Virus record (IMG/VR): IMGVR_UViG_3300025127_000054
Location: 1-52,740 of that record
Reading direction: 5' to 3' (one strand)
Length of the DNA stretch: 52,740 nt
Origin: a virus
Shown here: positions 25,801 to 37,400 of the stretch, piece by piece
Layout: every line of letters starts with the position of its first letter
Position numbering within the stretch: position 1 is the stretch's first letter
Made by a program: the position numbers and the translations under genes
The notes under the pieces: generated by a model
The model's input: the letters and a program-made list of their open reading frames with translations, nothing else
What the model was told of the DNA's origin: nothing
Database searches by the model: none

Positions 25801-27158
25801 TTCATTATAAACCAAGGTTTGAATTTCTCCTCATAGTCTGCAACAACAGCACCTGAAGAACCTGTGCTATTGTAATATAATGTACCACCATTTAATGTAC
25901 CATCAGCAGTGGTACTAAATTGCATAGGATGACCTTGTGTATGTACTGATGTTATTCCATTACTAGCATCTGCCTGATTCCAAATAATTAAATTATTAGC
26001 ATGTACTTTAATATCTTGTGGAGCAAAGTAATATTGACCAGCTGTGAAAGGACCGAACTCACTTGCATGAGTACCAAAATCAATATAAAAAATACCGCCA
26101 GGAAATGTTCTTGGTGCACCGCTTACTTTAAATGAGAATCCATTGGATCCTAAACATAGGTCTTCTTGAGAAAATGAATCACCTGTAAGAGATCTAAGGT
26201 ATATCCTTGTTACAACATTCTGACCATCTCTAACTAATTTTGATATTATACCTCTACCTGTACCACTAACTTCATCTACGATTCTACCAACTTCTACTTG
26301 TCCTAAAGTTTCATCAACATTAGAAACGTTAAGCATTATATTGTCAAACTCTACTTTAATATTCCAAACAAATACTCTAAGTAAACCCCACTCAAATACA
26401 CCTTTTGTTAGTGCAAATTCATCTATAGTTTTACTTGACTGATAATAATGTGTTTGACTATCAAGAACTGTATCATATACACTTGTATTTTTTACATAGT
26501 CATACTTTACAGTATCAATAGCAAAGTTTATAGGTGCTCCACCAGCTGTACTACCCCACTCTGGGGTATGTAATAGACCACCATTTGCTAATATACCTAA
26601 TGTTTTATTTCTCTGAAAATCTCTAGTGCCAGGATTTGGAACGTCCTTACCACCTCTGAATATAAATGTCTGATTAAAATTTCTATCAAGAACATCTGTA
26701 GAACCACCAGATTGTCTTTCTGTTGCATAAACCTGTGAAGGTTTTGGATGATTGTCTGATACTATAGTTAATCTATCTGTTGTTCTAGCAGGAGTGCCTG
26801 TAGTACCGAATGTTCCTTGAGTTAAACTATTTGGATGACGTTGCCAAATTCTATTAAAATCAAATGAATTTACAACAAAAGGAGTTTCCTGTTCAGGAAT
26901 AATTTGTAATCTTAATGGATCATAACCAAGACCTCTATCAAGAACACGAACGTGAACTATTTGTCCTGAGTCTTCATCTATAATTGGATATAATATTGCA
27001 TCTCTTGTTGGAGTTCCACAACCAGTCACAGTGAGTCTAGGTGGATCTGCCTGAGTATACCCAGACCCACCATTTACAACTCTTACAGCACGGACACCAA
27101 ACGTTTCGTCAAAGATAGGTTCAATGTCGGCACCAGTACCTGGAACGGTTCTTGCCAT
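22821..27158 (-). CDS. Large virion protein with cupredoxin-like and YHYH-like domains (1445 aa)
   Basis: Domains in order: two GxGY beta repeats at the N-terminus (1-90); a cupredoxin-like domain (~353-487) with putative type-1 copper ligands H410, C464, H467 and M470 in GHPMQF and [10 protein letters not shown]; a YHYH-like start (~516-537, [11 protein letters not shown]); a second, degenerate cupredoxin-like domain (~565-692) that ends [11 protein letters not shown] and lacks the Cys/His pair; a chitin-binding-like module (~717-757, with APTHTSG); and the YHYH-family C-terminal part (LDAYNGRF...[12 protein letters not shown], ~765-795). GxGYxxxP beta repeats (~840-977) and further beta modules follow to the end. 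It starts 3 nt after the 409-aa gene. It is most likely a baseplate-associated structural protein; no T4 counterpart is recognised. Confidence 0.82.
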   Translation of the reverse strand: MARTVPGTGADIEPIFDETFGVRAVRVVNGGSGYTQADPPRLTVTGCGTPTRDAILYPIIDEDSGQIVHVRVLDRGLGYDPLRLQIIPEQETPFVVNSFDFNRIWQRHPNSLTQGTFGTTGTPARTTDRLTIVSDNHPKPSQVYATERQSGGSTDVLDRNFNQTFIFRGGKDVPNPGTRDFQRNKTLGILANGGLLHTPEWGSTAGGAPINFAIDTVKYDYVKNTSVYDTVLDSQTHYYQSSKTIDEFALTKGVFEWGLLRVFVWNIKVEFDNIMLNVSNVDETLGQVEVGRIVDEVSGTGRGIISKLVRDGQNVVTRIYLRSLTGDSFSQEDLCLGSNGFSFKVSGAPRTFPGGIFYIDFGTHASEFGPFTAGQYYFAPQDIKVHANNLIIWNQADASNGITSVHTQGHPMQFSTTADGTLNGGTLYYNSTGSSGAVVADYEEKFKPWFIMNPDENNRIYYYCQFHRYMSGFTGDEGYMTLDSTTQTGTAGVVNNTYYIEGYYGSGATLDYSRYANGHSRILGMSFDGYPIYGPYGRTGNTYARERSGYRLRTTPELQGARPIVTTATTVTYAVTVSNNKFLFDGASPTFLSLDRGKTYVFNQLDSSNAPSQHLFISTTSDGWHAGLVGDSAYLYSGQGVEYWIDGSQRPYQTWVSLFNSATTQREVRFTVPVDAPGNLYVFAYITAGMGLRLVNRGYQLGDLVNDYIFDESAAWSSSANYVQYNTVRNAGYIYEATASISSGGTAPTHTSGTTSNWKYLAVVGTLDAYNGRFSQTPEYPNGTYAYYMTEDAAGNPSYPYAIGPKYYGVPIFEGGTVPPLAINFPEGAEGNVVLSTTNAGQIDYIKMTKFGDNYFGPAQARILGGQGTGGTGSPIVQTVTGLSLLNAGRSYATPPTLIFEGGGGQGAQGAAEIDTLGKVTGVSIVNPGEFYQEPPYILITGGGGIGAKAEATISQGSITGINITEPGTGYTSVPNIIFTKLVQLKRKTRARQAFNSSAIYLTGLVKSVTASDTSIFVDSTDVYPGSGSIILNRETISYTSKSAGKFTGLTRGVNFNYDQRVILDPGQNDSNGVSLYKFNVGDRVIRKVENQNNKVAKVYDWDANTRELLVTFEVDELAFIDGGRAATEDAIVQFDGGVADSSAAGVLPHVILTTAGSSIDLLTEPLSVLADRSFEDIIPTGAPDGIPDLSNANTTYANQIALDGGIYNSLYGIEETQGGTNTTLFQVGDNIKDGDVPFKFATITAAGGLSEGVEHTALINITLDQTTGNGQNFSTNEIVSGSVSGVQATVVSWIPSTGVLQVKDVIPFNTNNINVGIAGYLYEFSQKNTIVDFVITNVGTNYTAVPTVAIENTGDIQATGTVVMTAAGDQVASITINNGGYGIPQTVDGTYALHPTVTFTNNASDTTGANAAAQAVLGGELINGNGGASYRIKSIEYSAIVRSK

Positions 27159-27161
27159 TTA

Positions 27162-28391
27162 TTAACTCACTACGTTGATAGTTCCTTGCATTGCAGCATG
27201 GAGTGTACACTGATAATACAGCGTAGAAGGAGCGTCCAAAGGAACAGTCCAATATAATACAGTAGTTCCACTACCAGATTGACCAGTAGTATAAGGAGTA
27301 CCAGTCAAACCTTGAGAAGACTGTATCCTAAATGGATGTCCTCCACCCTCAACACTATTATCAAATGCATAACTAAAACCTCTATGAACATAAAGTGTAG
27401 GGTCTCGGACTGCACCATTAAGTCCTGGTCCTGATATTAAGAAGTCACTACTTGCATCTTCTACAGGTGCACCTATTTCATACCAAGTTAATGGACTTCT
27501 AGTAACTACCCATGAAGTTCCATTATAGAATAGATTATCACCTTGAGTAAGACCTGCAGTGTTTGTATCCGTTAAGGCTGCTAATGTGGTAGTTAATGTA
27601 CCAGAGAAATTGACTGTAAGTGTGTCTCCTGAAACTGCAGTGGTAATATTTGTTCCACCTGCGATTGTTAATGTGTCTGTTTGACTGTCAGCAGTTGTAG
27701 ATCCTGAATCACCTGCAACTGTAGCAAACAAGTTAACAGAACTAACACCTGCGTTATCATCAGCAGGAACCCAGTTAGTTCCATTCCATTTTAAAGTCTG
27801 GTTTAAGTTTGGAGCAGTTGTTGTGACATCGACGTTTGCTAAGTCATCAATACCAGAATATTGTGTTAGTAGTGCTGCTCTAGTATCTCCAACACCACCT
27901 GCTGTTATATTAATGTTTACATAAGGTTTATCATCACCATCTACTGTGAAGAAATAACCAGTATATGTTGCTGCAGCAGGAGCAGCTGCAAGAGATGTAT
28001 ATTCGTTTTTATATTTTACTGTCGTCGGTAAGTCGATTGAACCGTCAGTGCCAGAGAAAGTGCTAGTAATGGAACCAACACCCAAAGTAAGATTACCAGT
28101 TCCGTTGGGAGCGATGTTAATATTTCCATTAGACGAGGAGATGATAGAGTTTCCATTGACATCGAGGGCAGCTGTAAGGTTTGTATAATCCGAGGGGAGG
28201 AATGTAGATCCATTATAACGTAATACTTGTCCTGCAGCAGGGTTTGTGACATTAACTGTAAGGGTTGTGCCATTACCTAATGCAGAATACAATTCTGAAA
28301 AGTTATCGTTGATCTTGTCACCACCAGCTCTCAGGGTATCCCCTGTGTTGTCGTTCGCGATTGTACCAAGACCTAGTGCTTGTTTTGCCAT
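27162..28391 (-). CDS. Structural protein with gp9/gp10-type N-terminus and cupredoxin-like C-terminus (409 aa)
   Basis: Residues ~8-42 carry NDNTGDTLRAGGDKINDNF then SELYSALGNG. This closely resembles the N-terminal motif of T4 gp10 and gp9 (TGDxLxxGGxKINxxF), which anchors those proteins to the baseplate. The middle consists of Thr/Asn/Gly-rich beta segments with W-x-G/NGT-W repeats typical of fibres. The C-terminal ~100 residues form a cupredoxin-like domain with potential copper ligands H352 (GGGHPF), C395, H398 and M401 (YYQCTLHAAM). It has its own late promoter 26 nt upstream and an AGAGGAAG sequence just before ATG. It is probably a short trimeric fibre or plug on the baseplate; the copper-binding role is untested. 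Confidence 0.82.
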   Translation of the reverse strand: MAKQALGLGTIANDNTGDTLRAGGDKINDNFSELYSALGNGTTLTVNVTNPAAGQVLRYNGSTFLPSDYTNLTAALDVNGNSIISSSNGNINIAPNGTGNLTLGVGSITSTFSGTDGSIDLPTTVKYKNEYTSLAAAPAAATYTGYFFTVDGDDKPYVNINITAGGVGDTRAALLTQYSGIDDLANVDVTTTAPNLNQTLKWNGTNWVPADDNAGVSSVNLFATVAGDSGSTTADSQTDTLTIAGGTNITTAVSGDTLTVNFSGTLTTTLAALTDTNTAGLTQGDNLFYNGTSWVVTRSPLTWYEIGAPVEDASSDFLISGPGLNGAVRDPTLYVHRGFSYAFDNSVEGGGHPFRIQSSQGLTGTPYTTGQSGSGTTVLYWTVPLDAPSTLYYQCTLHAAMQGTINVVS

Positions 28392-28416
28392 CTTCCTCTA
28401 GATTTTTGCTATAAAG

Positions 28417-28424
28417 TATTTATG
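28417..28424 (-). promoter_or_regulatory. T4-type late promoter CATAAATA for the 409-aa gene
   Basis: CATAAATA overlaps the stop codon of the giant gene and lies 26 nt before the 409-aa start. The arrangement matches that at 22812, where the promoter sits at the end of the upstream gene. Confidence 0.75.
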
Positions 28425-31400
28425 TGATTATCTCAGGGTCTACTACTTCTTCACCATATTGACTTAAATCTGGTGCAGTCCAGTCATCTGGAACAGAAGT
28501 TTCAACTGCGATATCAGGATTTTGGTATCCAGAACCTTGATTACTCATTGTAACTCCACCAACACCTACAAGTGCTCTAATATTACCTTCAAAACCAGAT
28601 ATAGAGTCAACCCTTACAGTTGGTCTTGTAGTATAACTAGATCCACCAGATGTGACCTGTACCTGTTTAATAAATCCAGTTGTTAGTGCAGCAGTTGCAG
28701 TAGCATCTTGACCAAATACAGATCCAAGATAATCAAATGTAATAAGTGAGTTAGAAGATTCAATAACAGCAACTGTTCTATCTTCAGTTTCACCCTGTAT
28801 TCTAATGTTATCACCAGGTTCTACAGGAGGTACAATTTCAGCAGCATCAACGTCTGCCTCAGAACCAACATATGAGAACGCAACGAATGTAGATCCAAAT
28901 CTAGGAATCTCAGAGAATATGATTCTAGAACCAACAATCTCAAAACCTATACCAGGTTCCTGTATAACACCGTTCAATGAACAGATGATATTGTTCTCTG
29001 GTCTAATTGATGATGACTGTACACCATCAGTCAATGTCAATGAGTAGAACACATCATTACGTTTCAAGTTGAATGACTGACGTAATGAATCAAACTCGAA
29101 TGATATATCATCTAACTGTCTAAGTTTACCAACATAGAATCCTGTGAATGATGCTCCTAAATCAGGTGCTTCAGTAAACTGAATCTGATTAGAGAACGCA
29201 GTATATGCGTTTGTAGCACCTGGTGGTTGTAGAATACCATTGATGAATATCAATAAATGTCCTGCAGGATCTGGTAGATAACTTGTACCATTATTCTGAG
29301 ATAGATTAAAGGTTGTTTGTACACCATCAAATCCTTTGAATGATCTCTTAACTCTTGCTTTAAGATCACCTTTAGCAGAAACTGCTGCCTTATAATTATC
29401 AGTACTCTGAATAGCATCGTTAACATCAAATGTTCCTACAACATCACTTAAGTATGCTCTCTTAAGAGTACCAACAGTCTTGATATCTTGAACAGTTGCT
29501 GTTGCAGCACCCGCAGTTGTTACCTTAGTAGTAATACTTGCATAACCTTGTGGGAAACTTTGTACTCCATAATCACCAACAGTATCACCATTAGTCAATG
29601 TTCCTTGGAACTCTTGTGCGTAGATATAATTATTTGGAATATCTACACCTGTAATTATAGCGTAAGTATTCAAATCTTGAACACCAGATGTAATCTTATA
29701 AAGTCTATTTCCAACTTGGAATGTAGCAAGACTGGATATAATAGAAATACCAAATCTTATATTTCCAGTAGATGCAATCTTAGCACCAACTTTAAGTTCT
29801 AATCCATCATACTTAATAACATCAAGATACTGTCTAGAACTCTCAGGGTAAACAACAGAATTGACTTCAAATGATCCATTTAAGGTTGCAGTATCAACAG
29901 TCAATGTACCACCAGTATTGTCTGTGACAGCAGCTTCATTCTGTAAGAATGATCCTGCAGGTTGTGCAGTAACTGCTGATGTATATCCTTTAAATGGTAT
30001 ATTATCAGTAAAGGTACCTTGTAAATCAATAATATGTAAACGACTCTCTATTGCACTAATCTGAGCAGTTGTAGAGTTGTTTGCACCAACAACATTATCA
30101 GTAATTGCCCAAGGACCTGCAGTCACTTTAACATCAAGATACTTGTAGTTTGCATCTTCAAAGAATCCGTAAACAACACCAGTAACAGAAGCATTACCTT
30201 GTTTCTGTACAGTCTCGTTCATAGTATAAGGACCGTCTGTTATATCACCATCAATTCTAAATCTTTGATATACCTGAACAACTTTACCTGAGTTTTCAAG
30301 AATAGATTCAAGTTCACCATATACATTACTTGATAATCCATATGCATAATCAGCATTGTTCAGTCCACCTGAAAGACCAATCGGAATATCTCTTTCTCCA
30401 TATAACTTAGTAGGAATAGTAATACCATTTTGAGATGTAATCTGAGTATAGTATGTACCAGTCTTAATTTGATTTCTAATAATATCAAGATTATATCTTA
30501 CAAGTCTACCCATTGATTTGGTAGTATAGTTTGCAGCTTCAGTTGAATCATAGAACTTATAGAATCCTGCATTAGGTGAAGGTTCTGTAAGTGTATTATC
30601 AAGTGCCTGTTGCATGTATGTCTGAAGTGTATTAATAGCATACTGCTTGATATTATATTCATTATCAGAATAGAATACTGTGCCATCACCAGACTGATAA
30701 GGATCAAGTGCAGTCTTAGTAAGTTTAACACCCCAAACATATATTCCGCTAGTTCCATCACCTGCATATGACTGAGCACCTTGAGCATTATTAATAATAA
30801 TTTTATTAGATAGAGTTGTGAAACCAAAGGAGAATGTAGTTGTGATAAATGCTCTATACCAACCATTACCAAGAGGAACTACTCCTGAGGCATCATTAGT
30901 AATACCATTTTGAGGTGTGAATACAGAACCTATAGTTCCTGCAGTTAAATTAAGGTCAAAGAATATTCTTTGTACAGCAGCTGTTCCCTCATCAAGTGAC
31001 ATTTGGAAACGAATTGATGTGTATCCTGCTGCCTTAACAAATGCTGAGAATGTAAATGTCTGATTTCCAGTTATTGATTGTGAACCTTCGTCAAATCTTT
31101 GATTAGTTGCGTCAAACTTGATTGTGCCATCATCAAATGTGTCAAATGCATTTAAGTTAAAGTCTCTATTTAAAGTGTGAAGTGCAGTAGTAGTGCTTGG
31201 TACAATCTTTTCAGAAGTAATTGTTTGATCAGGAGCAGCAATACTATTGTTTACAACACTTGCTTCAGTAGCAGTCCAATCTGTTGCAATTGCTTCTGGA
31301 TTAGTAAAGAGGTTAGCACCTGCAATTTGTCCAGTTATATTAGATGTAAGAGTTCTAGCATGTGCAATAGTTTGTACGTTTGTTGGTTTGTTATACCAGT

Positions 31401-34400
31401 CATAACCTGCAGCAACTGCATTAACTACACCTACTGACTTAGATGTTCTACCAACGATAGTATTACCATTTGCCCATTGTGTTCCTGTAAAAGGTCCTAC
31501 AATCAAGAATGATGTATCTTCATTCCATTCTAATACTTTTGCATACGCACCATTGCTTGAATGAATTACTTCACCAACTGTATAGTTTCCAATATTACTT
31601 GTTAATGTAATTTCGTATGCAGTTGTCTTATCTGTAAGATCAGTTGCAATAATATCATGAACTAAATCATCTGTAATATCTGTAATGAAGGTATCATATA
31701 CCCATGAACCTGCTCCAAACTGTGCGTTGACCTGATTTGTAATTTCCTCTTTATAGTAGTTGTAGTTGTAAAGAATATGTTTAGTAGCACTTCTACCTGC
31801 AAGTTTAGCAGGTCCTAAGAAGTCAACTGCAATTTGAACTAACTCTTTAAATCTAGTAACTACAGTAGCAATATCAGTTGGTGTTTCTGTATCTCTATAT
31901 GCAGTTTCATCAGTCTTCAATGCAGCATAATCAGGTGCAGTAAATCCACTGTTGAAATCATATAATCTATTGTTTATTGCATACTCACCAATAACACCTA
32001 CTTGTGATATAGAGTATATGAATGCTCCCAATTCTTTTTCTACATTTATTATTTGTAAATTAGAATCTAAGAATGTTTCTAAAGCTGTTATTGTACTATT
32101 ATTACCACCAGTTTGTAAGTCGGATATCATTCCCTGAATAATATCAACTAAATTTGCTTGACGTACAACCTCAGTATTACCAGTACCAGGATAACTGAAT
32201 GCTGTATATTGTACAGTGTTTAATGAATAACTAAATTCTTCTGATGTTAAACCAGTTGCTTCTTCAGCGATATACTGTCTGTTGAAGTATAATCTATCAC
32301 CTGCAATATTAAAGTCATTATTGGTAGGTGCAATTAAATTATTGACTGCTGTAATTAACGAGTCAACCTCAGTCTTAACAGCATCAAAATAAGTAGAAAC
32401 TCCATTGCCAGGAGTATCCCAGTCACCTGTAATAATATCATTGGTGTTATCATAAGTTAAATCTCCAGTAATTGATTGTTTAATATAAATTGCAAGACGA
32501 TCATGAGCATATATTGATTGAACAGGTTGTAGACGAACATGTCTTAGTTCATTATTATTTCCAAGATAGAAGTTTGCTGCCTCTGTAGTTTTTTCATTAC
32601 CACCATTTTCAATATCATTAGCAACTGCTTGAACAATTAATTGTAAATCAGTCTTACAACGTAATGTACCATCAGTAGATGTACCATTAGCGTTTCTTGG
32701 CATATCTAATGCAAGATCTGGATAACGTAGTAGCATATCGTATGCTGTTTTATCAACAATAACACTAGCATTTTGACGAATCAAATATGCAGCATCACGA
32801 TATCTGTATTGGGTATCTATATCAATTTGATTTGTATAGATTAAATCAGTTGCAGCATCATGATATGATACTGGGAATGGTATTTCTTTAAATCCTTTTA
32901 ATCGTGCACCTGCAAATTCAGCAGCAGGAGATACAGCAGTAACTGTAGCAAGATGATCTGTAGGAGATGCAGTTATAGCATTGTTTAATGTATCTGTTAA
33001 TATGGTGACTAAGTTGTTTTGAGTTGTAATAACATCAGAACAATCTGATAATGAGTAGAATACTTTTGTAACTGCATTTGAATTAGATGCAGTCCATGTA
33101 TGTGTATACTGATCTTCAGCAGCACCTACACCAACATTAACTGTAAATGTGTCTGTAGTATGTGCACTAATTGGTAATACCTGAGCAGATGCAGGGTCAG
33201 TGGATCTTGGATATGTATGAGTTGTAGTATTATTATCTTTAGTACATGTGAATGATAATGAATTATCTGAGATAATTACAGAGTCTCCTGCAACATCGAT
33301 ACCATTGCTTGTAGCAGATACGAACGTATGTGTGTAATTACCACCTGTAGATACCCCATTAGCAAGTCCAGATGCAAACTTATGTGTATAATTACCGCCT
33401 GTCTGAAGAAGTGCTCTTGTGATTCCATTACTTGTTGCAGATACAAATGTGTGTGCGTAGTTTCCACCAGTAGTTATAGAATCAGCAGTAGCAGAAACAA
33501 ATATATGATTAGAAGTGTTTGTAGAAGGAGTGCTTGCTAATGTCTGAACTGTAATTGTGTCATCAGTAACATCAGTAATTGTGACCGCAGTATTATAGTT
33601 AGGATCAGTAGTACGAGGATATGCATGATCTGTAGCATAGTTATCCTGAGCACATCTTAATACTATTGAATTTGTAGCAATCTTAATTGCAGTTCCCTTT
33701 CTTAGATTATGACGACCTATTGTAAGTGTCATGAATCCTGTTGTAGGATTATAATCAACATGTGTAGGAGTAAATTTCCTTAGAGGTGATTTACCAACAT
33801 TGATGCTTAGTTTATTATAGTCTACATTGAATACACTTAACCATTTACCAGTGATAGGATCAGTAGAACGAGGATATGCTTTGTTAGAACTATTGCCATC
33901 CATTGTGCAACTAAATGTGACTGCACCTGATGCTAATTGAATCTTTTCATGTTCTTTAATCTGATGTCCATACTGAACAGCGTTAGTTGCTGCAGATACA
34001 AATGTATGTGCAGAAGTATCTGAAATTGGTGTACCATCACCATTTACATTGACTGTAATTGTAGTTGCAGTTTCATTAGTGATTGTTAGATCATAATTGT
34101 ATGGATAATCATTGCTACTTGCTCTTGGATATGACTTCTGAGCAACGTTGCTGTCTAATGTACATGTGAATACTAAAGAATTAGGTGCGATTCTAACTGT
34201 ATCACCAACACTCAAAGTATGAGATCCAATAGTCAATACCATATCACCTGTAGTAGGATTATATGTTGCATTGGTTGGAGTAAAGTTAGTAGTTGCAAAT
34301 GTCAATTCCATGACACCAGTTGCTGCATCATAAGTTGCACCAGAAGGTGTGTACTGATGACCTGCAAATCCAGTTACAACGTGAGTAGTTGTGTTAGAAG

Positions 34401-37400
34401 GTGTATAACCATCAAGAGTATTAATTGTGATAGTTGAACCTGTAACAGCATCAATAGGAACTGCCTGAGCAACTAAAGGATCACCCTCTATAATTCCACC
34501 CTTAATAGCAGATACGAATGTATGAGTTGTTGTATTTGTAGAAGGAATCTTATCTAGAACAACAACAGTGAATGTAGTTGTAGTTGGAACAGATGCTACA
34601 AATAACCATCTATTACTTGCATAGTCTGTAGATCTTGGATATGGATGATTAGTTGCATTATTATCTTCACCACATGTAAATGTAAGAGATAAATCTTGGA
34701 ACATTATTGGTGTACCAGTTCTCAATCCATGTGCAGCTGCAGTTGTGACTGTCATTACACCAGTTACAGGATTGTAAGTTGTTCCAGTTGTAGCAGTATG
34801 TCTATCTTGCTCTGATCTTGGATATAGATGAACTGTAGCATCACTATCCTGATCACATGTCATCTTGATAGAATTAGGTGCTAACTTAATAGTTGAGTTT
34901 GCTTTACTTACACCACCAGATGTTGCACTTACAAATGTATGAGCAGTGACGTTAGTGGAAGGAATACTATCTAAAACTTGTACATCAAATGTGTTTGTTG
35001 TGACGTTAGAAATAGGAATCCACTTATTACTTACAGCATCAGTAGATCTTGGATAGTCATGGTTTGTAGCATTATTATCTTGTGCACAAGTAAATCTCAA
35101 TGAGTTATCTGCAATCTTAACTTTCTCACCATTAGAGAAGTTATGACCTGCAATAGTCAATGTCATGATACCTGTTGAAGGTACATATACTGCATTTGTG
35201 ACTGTATGAGTTGTTGGAGCAGGAAGACTATGACTTCCAATGTTTATCTCAAGTGCACCTGTGGTAGCATTATATGTTCCTGATTGAGGTTGGTAATTAA
35301 CTGTTGGTGATTTACCAATATTAACTGTGATTGTATTATCTCTCTTAGTAAGACCGTTCTCAAGAGCAGAAACAAATGTATGAAGATATTGATCAGCAAC
35401 AGCACCTATACCAACATTAACTGTAAATGTATTATCTGTCTTAGCAGTAATTCTTAACCATCTTTGTGCGTATGGATCTGTAGAACGAGGATATGAATGA
35501 GTTGTCTTATTACCATCTTTAGTACAACTAAATGTTAGAGAATTTAATTCAATTCTAACTTCATCAGTTAGTGTAAGACCATGTGCATTACTGGTAATGA
35601 CCATATCACCTGTTGTCTGGTTATATGATGCATTTGTTGCTGTAAATGTAGTACCATTAGTCCAGATTGGTAATGATGTATTATAACCAGGATCGTCAGT
35701 TCTTGGATAAGAGTGTATAGTTCTGAAATTATCTTGTGAGCACTTAAATGATACTGCATCTTTGGAAAGTCTTAGAGTTTCTCCAGAACGAACCATTGAA
35801 TTAGGTAGTGCATACTTGAATACATGAGTTGTAGTATTACTTGAAGTACCTACGTTTACAGTAAATGTATTTGTAGTAACGTTGCCTATTGCAATCCACT
35901 TATTATAGTAAGGATCAGTAATTCTAGGATATGCATGATCTGTAGCATTACTATCTTGAGCACATGTAAAGACGAGTGAATTTACACCAAACATCACTCT
36001 ATCACCAACATAGAATCCATGATTAGCAATAGTAATTGTCATCACACCTGTTGATGGATTATAAGCAATTCCCTCAGGTGTATACTTCCAACCAGTTCTT
36101 AGATCATTGTCTCCAATGTCCATTGTTAAGAATCCAGTCTCACCGTCATAAGTACCATCTGTTACTGTGTAATTTACAGTAGGAGATTTACCAACATTAA
36201 CACTAAAGTTATTTGCATCAATTCTTGTGACTTCCATCCAACCTTGACCAGCTGGATCATCAGGACGAGGATAAGATTGTGATACTGTATTACCATCAGA
36301 TGTACATGTCATGGTAATAGAATTTGGTTTTAACTTTATTCTATCACCAGTCTGAATGTTGTGACCGTTAGATGTAATAGTTAAAACACCAGTGGTAGCA
36401 GTGTATGTGGCATTTGATGCAGTAATTTCACGAGGTGAAAGTAATCCGTGACTGGAGCTGGTAAGAACCATATCTCCAGTTGCAGCATTATAAGTTGCAC
36501 CTGTAGGAGTGAAGTTTACAGCAGATGGATAATCAGAATCTTGTAAAGTTCCATCATACTTCTGTGTAAATGAATGACTTGTATCTTGAATATCCCAAGG
36601 AACGTTATTAATAACAAATTTTGATATCTTCTCTACAATTTCAGTTGCAAATACTTCTTGTGGAACATCACCTTCAATAGTTCCAGTTGCTATTGATATT
36701 GGGTTAGTTGTTCTATCAATATAAGATGCAGATGTATTCCAAATATGACTATTACTACCATTACGAAGATCATCTACTAATGCTTGTATAAGAACTTCAA
36801 GTCTTGTCATAGCAACAGCATCTCCACCTTTAACAGTATGAGCAGGGAATACCTGTTTCATAATGTACAGTGCTTCTGCCTTTATTAGATCTTTATTTAA
36901 TAATATGTGATCAGCAGCGTTTAAGTATCTGTGTGTTCTACCAACAAATCCAGCTGGTGCACCAGTAGTACGAGATGTTGCTAATATTGAATCATTATTA
37001 AACTCATCTCCAATAGCAGGAGCAACATAACCAGACCAATCTTCAGTATATGTTTGACCGTTAGAACCATCAAAATGAATTAATAACTTAGCATTTGTAT
37101 CACCTTGGTGTATTCCAGTTTGAGAAGTAAATGCTGATGTATAACGGTTAGTAGCAGATGCTCTAAATTCATCAATATATCCTGTAAATCCATTAGCACC
37201 GTTATAATCCATACCGATTCTAATTGGTTTAGCAGCAAAGTTGCTACTATCAGTTCCAGTACCAACTTCAACACCATTAAGATATATCTTAGTAGTTGTA
37301 GAAGATCTAACAATCGCTACATGATACCAAGTGTTATTATTAACAGTTGTAGCACCAGAAGTTACGAGATCTGATCCATTTACATTATAACGAATCTGAG

